Under the pieces are notes generated by a model. It did not search any database and was not told the DNA's origin. It saw nothing but the letters and a program-made list of their open reading frames with translations. A stretch of DNA of 64,000 bases from CAIWAH01 sp964602595. GTDB taxonomy: Bacteria > Verrucomicrobiota > Verrucomicrobiia > Limisphaerales > UBA9464. Positions 56,840-64,000 of this stretch are shown here, piece after piece. Within the stretch, counting starts at the first letter, position 1. Each line of letters opens with the position of its first letter. The stretch spans positions 372,001 to 436,000 of the forward strand of contig CAZRRO010000003.1 of assembly GCA_964602595.1 (NCBI GenBank), read 5' to 3'. Position numbers and translations under genes: made by a program.

Positions 56840-57282
56840 GCCGTCTCCCTCCTTAGTTCATCCCGGATCGCCATGAGGATGAGCCCCAGCTTGTTCTTGC
56901 CGGTGCCATCGCCGCCGTCGCCCCAATAGCGGTCATTGCGGGTGTGCTCGATCAAATGGACTTCACCGGTGGAGAGGAGCAAGTCACGGAGCCGTGGATG
57001 TTGGGTGAACTTCGCTCGCACGGCCTCGGTCATGATGGCGTCCTTGACCGACTCCCAATCCCGGCGGAGCGGCTTCTTCCGGTCGCGACCGGCCCGTGCG
57101 GCGATCATGGGCGAATTGAGCAGGCGGATGCTTTCCTCGTGTTCCGTGCCCGGGAATTTCTGAGCCTGGAAATAGTGCTCTGCGGTCGGCCAGGTCCGGC
57201 CCTTCAACACGATGGGAAACGCGGCGAAATTCGAGAACTCACCGTAGGGCTCTTCAACTCGGTAAAAGCGGATGGTGTTCAT
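56836..57282 (-). CDS. NADAR-family N-glycosidase (YbiA-like)
   Basis: 148 residues. It has the NADAR core: YGEFSNFAAFPIVLKGRTWP, TAEHYFQAQKF with Glu35 as the likely catalytic acid, and the C-terminal WGDGGDGTGKNKLGLILM. NADAR proteins hydrolyse N-glycosidic bonds; some members remove ADP-ribose from guanine or act on riboflavin intermediates. With macrodomain, ARH and KptA partners an ADP-ribose substrate is favoured here. It overlaps both neighbours by 4 bases. Confidence 0.9.
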   Translation of the reverse strand: MNTIRFYRVEEPYGEFSNFAAFPIVLKGRTWPTAEHYFQAQKFPGTEHEESIRLLNSPMIAARAGRDRKKPLRRDWESVKDAIMTEAVRAKFTQHPRLRDLLLSTGEVHLIEHTRNDRYWGDGGDGTGKNKLGLILMAIRDELRRETA

Positions 57283-58115
57283 TGTCCGATTTGATTCAGG
57301 CGGGTGTTGAAAGCTTTCAGGACTGCCGAATTTGGCGACTTGTCGAAGATGGCAAAGACCACCTTGGTGAAAGCAGTGGCAAAGGAGCCGTTGCCGAGCA
57401 GCAGACGAGCAAAGGCGTCGGCGACGAGGGAGGGATCATTCCGGAACACTCCGCAACCCCACGCGCCAAGGATCAAGGTGTCCACCTGCTTGGCGACGGC
57501 GAGCTGCAGCACGAACTCGGCGCGCCGTCGGAGGGTTTCGGGCACGAGCGGCAGTTTGGCTGGTTCGTTGTTGGCCAAAGCCCCTGCATTGGGCGCCGGC
57601 GAAGTGATGACCGAGGCGATGGCGGGTTCATCCAACAGCTCACCGTTGTCATCCACGAAGAACGGGACGCCCGGCGAAAAGATGGCCGTGTGCTGATAGA
57701 GCAGGCAGCGGCTATTTCGATGACGTTCGTAGAACTGGGGCTGGCGTAGCAGACATGGATACAGTCCGGACGACCGCGCTAGGGACTCTTCCTGCGCTTG
57801 GGCTCCACCGAGAAAGCCGCCGCCGGGATTCTTGGCGGAGGCAAAGTTCAAGGCGGCGAGGTGTCCGCTCCCGACGCGATGCAATCGGACGATGGCTTCG
57901 ACCGTGGACTCCGTTGTGACTTCAATCCCGGTCGATCCGCCGACGCGGACGAGTGTGGAACCGGACATCGGAGTTTCGTGGAAAGTGGTTCCGGCAAGAG
58001 CGGGCTGCATCATTGAATTCAGATCAACGGTTGCGCCGGTCCGGGTCTGGTAGTTTCCGCGCTCCAACAGTTCGAGTGTCTGCTCGGCGAGGCGGATGCG
58101 ATGGTTTCGGTTCAT
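57279..58115 (-). CDS. TIGR02452/microbial PARG-type macrodomain protein
   Basis: 278 residues. The poly(ADP-ribose) glycohydrolase signature GGG-X7-QEE is present: G98-G100 and Q108-E109-E110, within NFASAKNPGGGFLGG and the adjoining bases. The C-terminal half (LILGAWGCGVFRNDP) is the second macrodomain motif. It probably hydrolyses ADP-ribose polymers or conjugates. It starts 15 bases after the NrtR-like gene and overlaps the NADAR gene by 4 bases. Confidence 0.92.
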   Translation of the reverse strand: MNRNHRIRLAEQTLELLERGNYQTRTGATVDLNSMMQPALAGTTFHETPMSGSTLVRVGGSTGIEVTTESTVEAIVRLHRVGSGHLAALNFASAKNPGGGFLGGAQAQEESLARSSGLYPCLLRQPQFYERHRNSRCLLYQHTAIFSPGVPFFVDDNGELLDEPAIASVITSPAPNAGALANNEPAKLPLVPETLRRRAEFVLQLAVAKQVDTLILGAWGCGVFRNDPSLVADAFARLLLGNGSFATAFTKVVFAIFDKSPNSAVLKAFNTRLNQIGQ

Positions 58116-58130
58116 GGAGTGAAAGTAGAG

Positions 58131-58820
58131 TTACAGCCAGAAGCTGAAGCCGCGTTTGCGGAGCTGCTGGTATTTGCGTTCGTCGAAGCGGTGGAGGCGG
58201 GCGGCGCGGTGGGCCACGTCTTGCTGGATCTCGCCGGTGTCCACCAGCAGGCCCATGCCGAGGATCTTTTTCCGGAAGTTGCGTTTATCGAGGCGCTCTT
58301 CGAGCACGACTTCGTAGAGGTGCTGGAGCTGGCCGAGGGTGAACTTGGCCGGCAGCAGCTCGAAGCCGATGGGTTCGTAGCGGACCTTGCCGCGCAGCCG
58401 GGCCAGTGCGGTGGCGAGGATGTGTTCGTGGTCGAAGGCAAGGTCGGGGGCGTCGTCCACGCTGAACCACGCGGCCTGTCGGGCGTCCGTGGCGGCCTGG
58501 GGCCTGTGGTCGGCCAGCGAGACGAGCGCGTAGTAGGCGACGCTGACGACGCGTTCGCGCGGGTCGCGGTCGGGCGCGCCGAAGGTGTAGAGCTGCTCCA
58601 GGAAGATGTCCTTCAAGCCGGTTTCCTCGGCGAGTTCGCGGCGGGCGGCGTCCTCCAGCGATTCCTCCACGCGGACGAAGCCGCCGGGGAGCGCCCATTT
58701 GCCCTCGAACGGCTTCAGGTCGCGCTGAATGAGCAGCACCTTGAGGTCTCCCTCGTCGAAGCCGAAGACGACGCAGTCCACCGTGAGGGCGGCCCGGGGA
58801 TATTCGTAGGTGTGTGGCAT
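58131..58820 (-). CDS. nrtR: NrtR-like Nudix regulator of NAD/ADP-ribose genes
   Basis: 229 residues. The Nudix domain (~8-140) has a complete Nudix box at 47-69 (Gly47, Glu53, REL 61-63, EE 65-66, Gly68). Residues ~150-229 form the winged helix typical of NrtR (LLPAKFTLGQLQHLYEVVLE, then NFRKKILGMGLLVDTGE). Classical NrtR repressors bind ADP-ribose and have a degenerate box; here the box is intact, so hydrolase activity is possible. It heads the operon, with a palindrome 10 bases upstream of its start. Confidence 0.88.
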   Translation of the reverse strand: MPHTYEYPRAALTVDCVVFGFDEGDLKVLLIQRDLKPFEGKWALPGGFVRVEESLEDAARRELAEETGLKDIFLEQLYTFGAPDRDPRERVVSVAYYALVSLADHRPQAATDARQAAWFSVDDAPDLAFDHEHILATALARLRGKVRYEPIGFELLPAKFTLGQLQHLYEVVLEERLDKRNFRKKILGMGLLVDTGEIQQDVAHRAARLHRFDERKYQQLRKRGFSFWL

Positions 58821-58830
58821 GGTTTTGTTC

Positions 58831-58849
58831 GGACACGTTGTTAGTGTCC
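58831..58849. promoter_or_regulatory. Candidate NrtR operator
   Basis: A perfect 6-base palindrome GGACAC-GTTGTTA-GTGTCC lies 10 bases upstream of the nrtR-like start codon and overlaps the predicted -10 box. Autoregulation by the protein encoded here is the simplest reading. Confidence 0.6.
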
Positions 58850-58866
58850 ATGCGACACGAAGTCAA
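58838..58866 (-). promoter_or_regulatory. Candidate promoter of the ADP-ribose operon
   Basis: On the minus strand TTGACT (58866-58861) is followed by a 17-base spacer and TAACAA (58843-58838). The -35 is good, the -10 weak, which fits a repressed or activator-independent promoter controlled at the overlapping palindrome. Confidence 0.5.
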
Positions 58867-59200
58867 GGCCGGCCTGCCCCAAGCCCATTGACAGTCCGGG
58901 CGGCGGGAGAGATGTGTCGAGGGTCTGTTGCAGCCTAAGCCGACCCGCCTTCCTGCGGATCGGCGCGGGGGAACCAAGTTCCTCAATGCGAATTGAGGGT
59001 GGGGCGCACGGCACCGGGTAACCGGGGCCAAGGTCACTTCCAAGACCGAGCCCGTCAGCTAACTCCGTCGGCAGCTGGAAGGGCGATCCTCTGGGTCCGC
59101 AAGTTGCGGCGCCCACGTTCACCCCGTCTGAAACCGCGCGGCGGCCTCGTGCCGACGCGCACCGATGCGTCGCGCTCACCCGCGGCGCATCCCTGAAGTC
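58867..59200. other. Intergenic region without a recognisable gene
   Basis: About 330 bases between the operon promoter and the zinc-ribbon gene. I see no supported gene, strong hairpin or repeat in it. It must carry the promoter for the plus-strand genes. Confidence 0.4.
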
Positions 59201-59443
59201 ATGAGTGAACTGAAAACAAACGCGCCGCGAACCTGTCCCGAATGCGGCGGCTCCCACCTCTACCAATCAATCACGGCTTCGGCCGGCACGCATGGTCCGG
59301 CGTTGTTGCCGGGCCTGGGCGGTTTCCTGAGCTTCGCCAAGTTCCGGGTCGTGGTCTGTGCCGATTGCGGCCTGACCCGCTTCTACGCCGAGCCCGACGC
59401 CCGTGCCAAACTCAGCGGTTCCAGCCGCTGGTTTCGCCTCTGA
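59201..59443 (+). CDS. Small zinc-ribbon protein
   Basis: 80 residues. Two CXXC pairs (CPECGG near the start and CADCG later) make a zinc ribbon of the kind often encoded beside SPFH/flotillin genes. ATG 59201 gives the compact domain. The SPFH gene follows 28 bases later, so they are likely co-transcribed. Confidence 0.75.
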   Translation: MSELKTNAPRTCPECGGSHLYQSITASAGTHGPALLPGLGGFLSFAKFRVVVCADCGLTRFYAEPDARAKLSGSSRWFRL

Positions 59444-59471
59444 ACTGAAACCCAAGAGAAAGGAACTCATC

Positions 59472-61244
59472 ATGAATGCTCCCGTCACGCTCCTGATCGT
59501 CCTGCTCTCGGTCCTTTTCGGCCTGAGCGCGCTCTACTGGCTGCTCGGCCTGGTCCTCATCGACGAGCGCCAGGTCGGCATCGTCGTGAAACGCTTCGCC
59601 GCCACCTCGCTTGCCCCGGGTCGGCTGATCGCGCTCGCCGGTGAGGCGGGCTACCAGGCCGACACGCTCGCGCCCGGCCTGCACTTCGGCTACTGGCGTT
59701 GGCAATATCAGGTATTCAAGGCCCCGGTCACGGAAGTCTCGCCGGGTGAGATCGCGCTCGTCGTTTCCGCGGACGGCGCGCCCATTCCCGCGGAACGCAT
59801 CCTCGGGCAGGTCGTGGACTGCGACAGCTTTCAGGACGCCCGGAAGTTCCTCGTAAACGGCGGCGAACGCGGACGCCAGTTGGGCATCCTCACGGCCGGC
59901 ACCTACCGCATCAACACGGCGCTCTTCACCGTGATCACCGCCGCGCAGGCGGGCGCCCATGCCATGCACAGGGAGGCGCTGGAAGTTCAACGGGTCGCCC
60001 CCGACATGGTGGGTATCGTCACCACGCTGGACGGACGGCCCATCGAGGCCGGTGAAATTGCCGGCCCGACCATCGCGAACCACGACAACTTCCAGAACGC
60101 CCAGGCCTTCGTCACCGGCGGCGGCCGACGCGGCTTGCAGGAACAGGTGTTGCTCAGCGGCAGTTGGAACCTGAACCCGTGGTTCGTGCAGGTGGAACAG
60201 GTCCGCATGGTCGAGGTTCCCATCGGCTCCGTCGGCGTGGTCATCTCCTTCGTGGGTGCCGCGCACCTCGACGTGAGCGGCGCCGACTTCAAGCACGGCG
60301 ACCTCGTCAACGTCGGTCACAAGGGCGTGTGGGTTTCGCCGCTTTATCCCGGCAAACATCCGCTGAACACCCGCATCATGAAGGTGGAACTCGTGCCCAC
60401 CACGAACATCGTCCTCAACTGGGCCAACCGCACCGAGGCCCACCATTACGACGCCAAGCTCAACTCCATCACCGTGCGTTCGCGCGACGGCTTTGCCTTC
60501 AACCTCGACGTCTCGCAGATCATCCACGTCGGCGCGCCCGACGCGCCCAAGGTCATCTCGCGCGTCGGTTCCATGCAGAACCTCGTGGACCACGTCCTCC
60601 AGCCGATCGTCGGCAACTACTTCCGCAACTCGGCGCAGGACTACACCGTGCTCGACTTCCTCAGCGCGCGCAGCCACCGCCAGACCGAGGCGGCGGAACA
60701 CATCCGCGTCGCCATCGGCGCCTATGACGTGCAGGCCATCGACACGCTGATCGGTGACATCAATCCGCCCGCCGAACTCATGCAGACGCAGACCGACCGC
60801 AAGATCGCCGAGGAACAGCGCAAGACCTACGAGGTGCAGGAAGCCGCGCAGGTCCAGCGCCAGCAACTCGTCCGGCAGACCTCGCTCGCGGACATCCAGC
60901 AACAGGTCGTCGGCGCGGAACAGGGCGTGAACATCGCCGAATTGAAGTCCAACGCCCACATCAAGCAGGCCACCGGCGAGGCCGAAGCAACCCGCCTGCG
61001 GTCGCTCGGCGAGGCCCAGGCCATCCGCGCCACGGGCACCGCCAAGGCCGAGGCCTACCGCGCCGGTGTCGAGGCGCTCGGCGCCCAAAGTTACACGCTC
61101 ATGCAACTGATGCAGGTCGTCGGCGAGCGCAACGTCCGGATCGTGCCCGACGTGGCCGTGAACGGCGCCGGCGCCAACGGCGGCCTCGTCGAGGGCCTGC
61201 TCGGCGTGATGCTGAAGAAGGAGGCCGTCGGGAAGACGGCATAA
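59472..61244 (+). CDS. SPFH/flotillin-like membrane protein
   Basis: 590 residues. One N-terminal membrane helix (~4-29) is followed by an SPFH (band 7) domain, with GLHFGYWRWQYQVFKAPVTE and IVLNWANRTEAHHYDAKLN. A coiled coil follows (~430-520, QTQTDRKIAEEQRKTYEVQE). The middle has an internal echo: SADGAPIPAERILGQVVDCD is followed later by TLDGRPIEAGEIAGPTIANH. Flotillins organise membrane microdomains. AAGGA lies 10 bases before ATG 59472. Its 3' end is duplicated at 62459-62596. Confidence 0.85.
   Translation: MNAPVTLLIVLLSVLFGLSALYWLLGLVLIDERQVGIVVKRFAATSLAPGRLIALAGEAGYQADTLAPGLHFGYWRWQYQVFKAPVTEVSPGEIALVVSADGAPIPAERILGQVVDCDSFQDARKFLVNGGERGRQLGILTAGTYRINTALFTVITAAQAGAHAMHREALEVQRVAPDMVGIVTTLDGRPIEAGEIAGPTIANHDNFQNAQAFVTGGGRRGLQEQVLLSGSWNLNPWFVQVEQVRMVEVPIGSVGVVISFVGAAHLDVSGADFKHGDLVNVGHKGVWVSPLYPGKHPLNTRIMKVELVPTTNIVLNWANRTEAHHYDAKLNSITVRSRDGFAFNLDVSQIIHVGAPDAPKVISRVGSMQNLVDHVLQPIVGNYFRNSAQDYTVLDFLSARSHRQTEAAEHIRVAIGAYDVQAIDTLIGDINPPAELMQTQTDRKIAEEQRKTYEVQEAAQVQRQQLVRQTSLADIQQQVVGAEQGVNIAELKSNAHIKQATGEAEATRLRSLGEAQAIRATGTAKAEAYRAGVEALGAQSYTLMQLMQVVGERNVRIVPDVAVNGAGANGGLVEGLLGVMLKKEAVGKTA
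61092..61244. repeat. 3' end of the SPFH gene, duplicated at 62459-62596
   Basis: The last 153 bases recur in the same orientation about 1.35 kb downstream, lacking 15 bases (five codons) near VNGAGANGG and with a few substitutions. Confidence 0.85.
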
Positions 61245-61335
61245 ACGCACACACCCGACGCGGCCTCGGGAACATCACGCAGTTGCCGGGGCGTGCGTGC
61301 TCGCCGTCGCCCCACAGGTAACGCTGGAGAACAGG

Positions 61336-62376
61336 TCAACGGGTGATCCGAAGGCGAAAGAAGCGAACCTCTGAATCAAATGGCACCTCCACAGAAGCAA
61401 CCGAGCCATCGCCCCCGATCTCATCACCCAAGGGTTCCCACACGGCGGAATCCGGCGTATCCGCCTGCTCGAACTGATAGAAGCCGCCTGGCTGTGTCAG
61501 GGCGCGAAGTTGCAGCCCTTCGCCAGTTTGTTCGGCCATCAATGACGGTGCTTCCGGCGCGCTCCCGCCGACAGTGAACCGGAACACGGGGCTAACCGTC
61601 CGCACGCCGTCCGTGACCTGGACGATCTTCCAGTAGTTGGTGGAGCCAGGAGAAAGACCGGTTAAGCTCCAACTCGGCTCGAAGGCAGTTCCAAGCAGTT
61701 GGGCGGAGCCAAGACTGGCCGTGGAGCCCAGATAGACCTCGTATTCGACCGACGCGGGTAGGACTTCGAGGCGAACCCCGTCCACTCGGGCCGCACAGCT
61801 TTGCGCCGAGCCAATCTGGTTGGTCACCGAAAAGGTCAGCTTGAAAGACTGCCCAAGGTAAGCGCTCACATCCACCTCATGCTGGTTCCATGGAGCAACA
61901 TTCTCTAAACCGCAAATTGCGTCGTAAATCACTTCGGCAGTCCGCGAACCGACAACTTGGAGGTCCACCTTGAAGTGAGGCCGTCGTTCGGGATCCCCGA
62001 GTCCGGTCGTGTTGTCCCACCACACCAACCGCGCTCCAGAACCGGTGCCGGGAAGTTTGATCTCTTGGAGTAACACTGCCTCGCTGAAGCGGGGCAAGTT
62101 GTTGTTCCTGATTGGTATTTCGGCGAAACGAGTCCCTTCAAAGGCGCTAGGCGCGTCCGCAGTTACCCGCCAGGGAATCAGAACGCCCCATGCCGCGCTT
62201 CCCGATTCGAAGCCTCCATTGGCTACATAGTTCGTGAGCGAACCCGGCTCCCAGTTCAAAACCAAATCGGTCGGCTGATCATAGGCTAGGTTTGGCGGAA
62301 ACGTCAGCGTTGGCGCTCCACCCAGCACGGTGAACGCCAGCAGCACGAGCAGGGAAAGCAACCTTGAGGCGGCCAT
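61336..62376 (-). CDS. Secreted fibronectin III-like protein
   Basis: 346 residues with a signal peptide (SLLVLLAFTVLGGAP). The middle resembles a carbohydrate-binding or discoidin-type beta-sandwich (YVANGGFESGSAAW; FAEIPIRNNNLPRF), followed by a fibronectin III-like segment (SWSLTGLSPGSTNYWKIVQV). The final part (QFEQADTPDSAVWEPLGDE) is again the short C-terminal module. Lower GC than the SPFH gene. ATG 62376 starts the signal peptide. It lies between the two copies of the SPFH 3' end. Confidence 0.8.
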   Translation of the reverse strand: MAASRLLSLLVLLAFTVLGGAPTLTFPPNLAYDQPTDLVLNWEPGSLTNYVANGGFESGSAAWGVLIPWRVTADAPSAFEGTRFAEIPIRNNNLPRFSEAVLLQEIKLPGTGSGARLVWWDNTTGLGDPERRPHFKVDLQVVGSRTAEVIYDAICGLENVAPWNQHEVDVSAYLGQSFKLTFSVTNQIGSAQSCAARVDGVRLEVLPASVEYEVYLGSTASLGSAQLLGTAFEPSWSLTGLSPGSTNYWKIVQVTDGVRTVSPVFRFTVGGSAPEAPSLMAEQTGEGLQLRALTQPGGFYQFEQADTPDSAVWEPLGDEIGGDGSVASVEVPFDSEVRFFRLRITR

Positions 62377-62458
62377 ACTTGGGCAGGCAGCGTGTCCGAA
62401 CGTCGCCAAGGGTGTCAAATTGCTGCATTCCATCAGCGTGGGCTGGGCGTCGAGTCAC

Positions 62459-62596
62459 TACACGCTCATGCAGCTGATTCAGGTCGTCGGCGAGCGCAAC
62501 GTCCGGATCGTGCCCGACGCGGCCGTGAACGGCGGCCTCGTCGAGGGCCTGCTCGGCGTGATGCTGAAGAAGGAAGCCGTCGCCAAGGCGGCGTAG
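62459..62596 (+). pseudogene. Orphan 3'-end copy of the SPFH gene
   Basis: 138 bases that repeat 61092-61244 with substitutions (Met to Ile, Val to Ala) and a 15-base deletion. The copy keeps the frame through its own TAG stop. It has no start region of its own and looks like a remnant. It stands between the fibronectin-like and serine hydrolase genes. Confidence 0.8.
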
Positions 62597-62709
62597 CCCG
62601 GCCTCGTTGTCCGGCACCGCCCCGGGAGCCAACGCTCCCGGGGCGCAACGGGCGAAGGGAATTGTCCGGAACATTGACGGCGCCTGCCCCGGTGCGGACG
62701 CTGGCGTCC

Positions 62710-63897
62710 ATGCATCCCCGATTACTCCGGCTGGGTTTGGTGTGGTCCTGCGCGTTTTCGCTCCTCGCCGCCCCGCCCAAGCTGACCGGTGTCGGCACCG
62801 CGATGCAGGACATGGTTGCGAAGCAGGAGATCGCCGGCGCGGTCACGATGGTCGTCACCAAAAACAAGGTCCGGCACCTCGAAGCGAACGGTTTCGCCGA
62901 TGTCGCCGCCCAGAAGCCGATGCGGACCGACACCGTCTTCTGGATTGCGTCCATGACCAAGCCGGTCACCGCCACCGCCGTGCTCATGCTTCAGGACGAC
63001 GGCAAGCTGAACGTCCACGATCCCGTCGCGAAATATCTGCCGGAGTTCGCAAACCTGAAGACGCCGTCCGGCCAGCCCGCCAACCTCACCATCGTCCAGA
63101 TCCTCACGCACACCTCCGGCCTCGGTGAAGCCGGAGGCCCGGCCGCCCGCGAGGCGAAGACCCTTGCCGACCTCGTTCCGCTCTGGCTGGCCGCGCCGAT
63201 GCAATTCGAGCCGGGCAGCAAATGGAGCTATTGCCAGAGCGGCATCAACGCCGCCGGCCGCATCGTCGAGGTGGTCAGCGGGATGAGCTTCGACGCCTTT
63301 CTCCATAAGCGTCTCTTCGGCCCGCTGGGCATGGAGAGCACGACGTTTTACCTGGGCGAACCCGAGCGCGCCCGGCTGGTGACCGCCTACGCCAGGAACA
63401 AGGACTCCGGCCAGCTCGAAGCCGTGCCGCCGCGCCCGGAATTCGGCCCACGCGACCGCCCGCCACAGGGCAACGGCGGGCTTTACTCCACCGCCGAAGA
63501 CTACGCGCGCTTCTGCCAGATGCTGCTCGGCGGCGGGAAGTTCAAGGGCCGCCGCTACCTGAGCGCGGAGGCGTTGAAGCTCCTCTCCACTCCGCAGACG
63601 CCGGACACCATGCCCGTCGGCTTCTTCCAGAACGAAACCTACGGCAAACGTGGCCTGAACTACGGCTGGGGACTCGGCTCCTGCGTCCTCAAGGCGCCGC
63701 ACGACGGCGTGCCCGCGATGCTGTCACCCGGCACCTTCGGCCATGGCGGCGCGTGGGGCACGCAGGCATGGATCGATCCCGTGAAGGGTGTCGCCTACGT
63801 GCTGATGGTCCAGCGCTCCAACTTCCCCAACAGCGACGCCAGCGACGTCCGCCGCGCCTTCCAGCAAGCGGCAGTGGAGGCGTTGGGGAATCGGTGA
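62710..63897 (+). CDS. Beta-lactamase-family serine hydrolase (class C/esterase-like)
   Basis: 395 residues with a signal peptide (VWSCAFSLLAAPP). The SXXK motif is S81-M-T-K84 (IASMTKPV), and the Tyr motif is at Y174 (WSYCQSGINAAGRIVEVV). A late FGHGGAWG supplies the HXG-like third motif. Family members include class C beta-lactamases, DD-peptidases and esterases; the Tyr-Cys-Gln variant is typical of an uncharacterised esterase subgroup. ATG 62710 begins the signal peptide. Confidence 0.88.
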   Translation: MHPRLLRLGLVWSCAFSLLAAPPKLTGVGTAMQDMVAKQEIAGAVTMVVTKNKVRHLEANGFADVAAQKPMRTDTVFWIASMTKPVTATAVLMLQDDGKLNVHDPVAKYLPEFANLKTPSGQPANLTIVQILTHTSGLGEAGGPAAREAKTLADLVPLWLAAPMQFEPGSKWSYCQSGINAAGRIVEVVSGMSFDAFLHKRLFGPLGMESTTFYLGEPERARLVTAYARNKDSGQLEAVPPRPEFGPRDRPPQGNGGLYSTAEDYARFCQMLLGGGKFKGRRYLSAEALKLLSTPQTPDTMPVGFFQNETYGKRGLNYGWGLGSCVLKAPHDGVPAMLSPGTFGHGGAWGTQAWIDPVKGVAYVLMVQRSNFPNSDASDVRRAFQQAAVEALGNR

Positions 63898-63957
63898 TGG
63901 TCCACTGGTTTCGACATTGCGGCGTTGGGAAAAGCATGATGAACGAACTGTAAACAT

Positions 63958-64000
63958 ATGCCTTACCAACCTCTTCTTCCCGGCTTTCAAGAACCGCCGC
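63958..64000 (+). CDS. Possible 5' end of a gene cut by the window end
   Basis: ATG 63958 opens a frame (MPYQPLLPGFQEPP) that runs to the last base. No clear ribosome site precedes it. Too short to identify. Confidence 0.25.
   Translation, partial: MPYQPLLPGFQEPP

Noticed and set aside
59412..61250. A long minus-strand open frame opposite the SPFH gene
   Set aside because: Composition artefact; the plus-strand frame has SPFH motifs.

Overview
The window looks like a chromosomal segment of a Verrucomicrobiota bacterium, most like the Pedosphaera/Limisphaerales group. This rests on uniformly high GC, an ECF sigma factor with a large C-terminal extension, secreted proteins with prepilin-type N-termini, secreted beta-propeller, FG-GAP, subtilase and DNRLRE proteins, and a WD40 protein of the kind fused to Ser/Thr kinases. 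The assignment is inferred from gene style; there is no rRNA to anchor it. I saw no tRNA, rRNA, CRISPR array, or transposase or integrase gene.

Layout. 1-6.4 kb: the 3' part of a WD40 protein, a sigma factor fused to a membrane-linked helical domain, a neighbour resembling that domain, and a methyl-accepting protein. 6.5-11 kb: mostly minus strand, with a hemerythrin-like protein, a probable four-gene unit (small unknown protein, methyltransferase, Old Yellow Enzyme-like oxidoreductase, small membrane protein), and a dihydrodipicolinate synthase-family aldolase. 11-17 kb: a DUF971 protein, a membrane-anchored unknown, a decayed prfC fragment, a 1014-residue RCC1-repeat protein, and a prfC gene that stops after its GTPase domain. 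17-24.6 kb: FHA protein, pseudouridine synthase, SurA/PpiD-like chaperone, membrane Ser/Thr kinase, prepilin-like protein, acyl carrier protein and LpxL-like acyltransferase. 24.6-36.5 kb: two tandem prepilin-like paralogues, PQQ-type beta-propeller lipoprotein, MFS transporter, membrane protein, giant subtilase and DNRLRE protein. 36.7-43 kb: eight-haem cytochrome with TPRs, EF-hand protein, two coupled lipoproteins, nadB and a solitary nuoA. 43-54 kb: TPR and coiled-coil proteins, a repeat-flanked TPR signalling-like protein, an FG-GAP protein and RNase R. 54-59 kb: a tight minus-strand operon for NAD/ADP-ribose chemistry. 59-64 kb: zinc ribbon, SPFH/flotillin-like protein, a secreted fibronectin-like protein, a duplicated 3' end of the SPFH gene, and a beta-lactamase-family serine hydrolase.

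The most notable system is the operon at 54.1-58.8 kb: NrtR-like Nudix regulator, PARG-type macrodomain (TIGR02452), NADAR protein, a small 'ADP-ribosylation/crystallin J1'-like protein, Tpt1/KptA 2'-phosphotransferase and a receiver-like/ADP-ribosylglycohydrolase fusion. Every downstream junction in this core is a 4-base stop/start overlap. A palindrome sits on the predicted promoter. The set could remove or recycle ADP-ribose from nucleic acids or proteins and process RNA 2'-phosphates.

The second notable pattern occurs twice. The 3' end of a conserved gene (prfC; the SPFH gene) is present again, in the same orientation, on the far side of an inserted gene for a secreted protein. This suggests a shared route by which accessory secreted-protein genes entered the chromosome.
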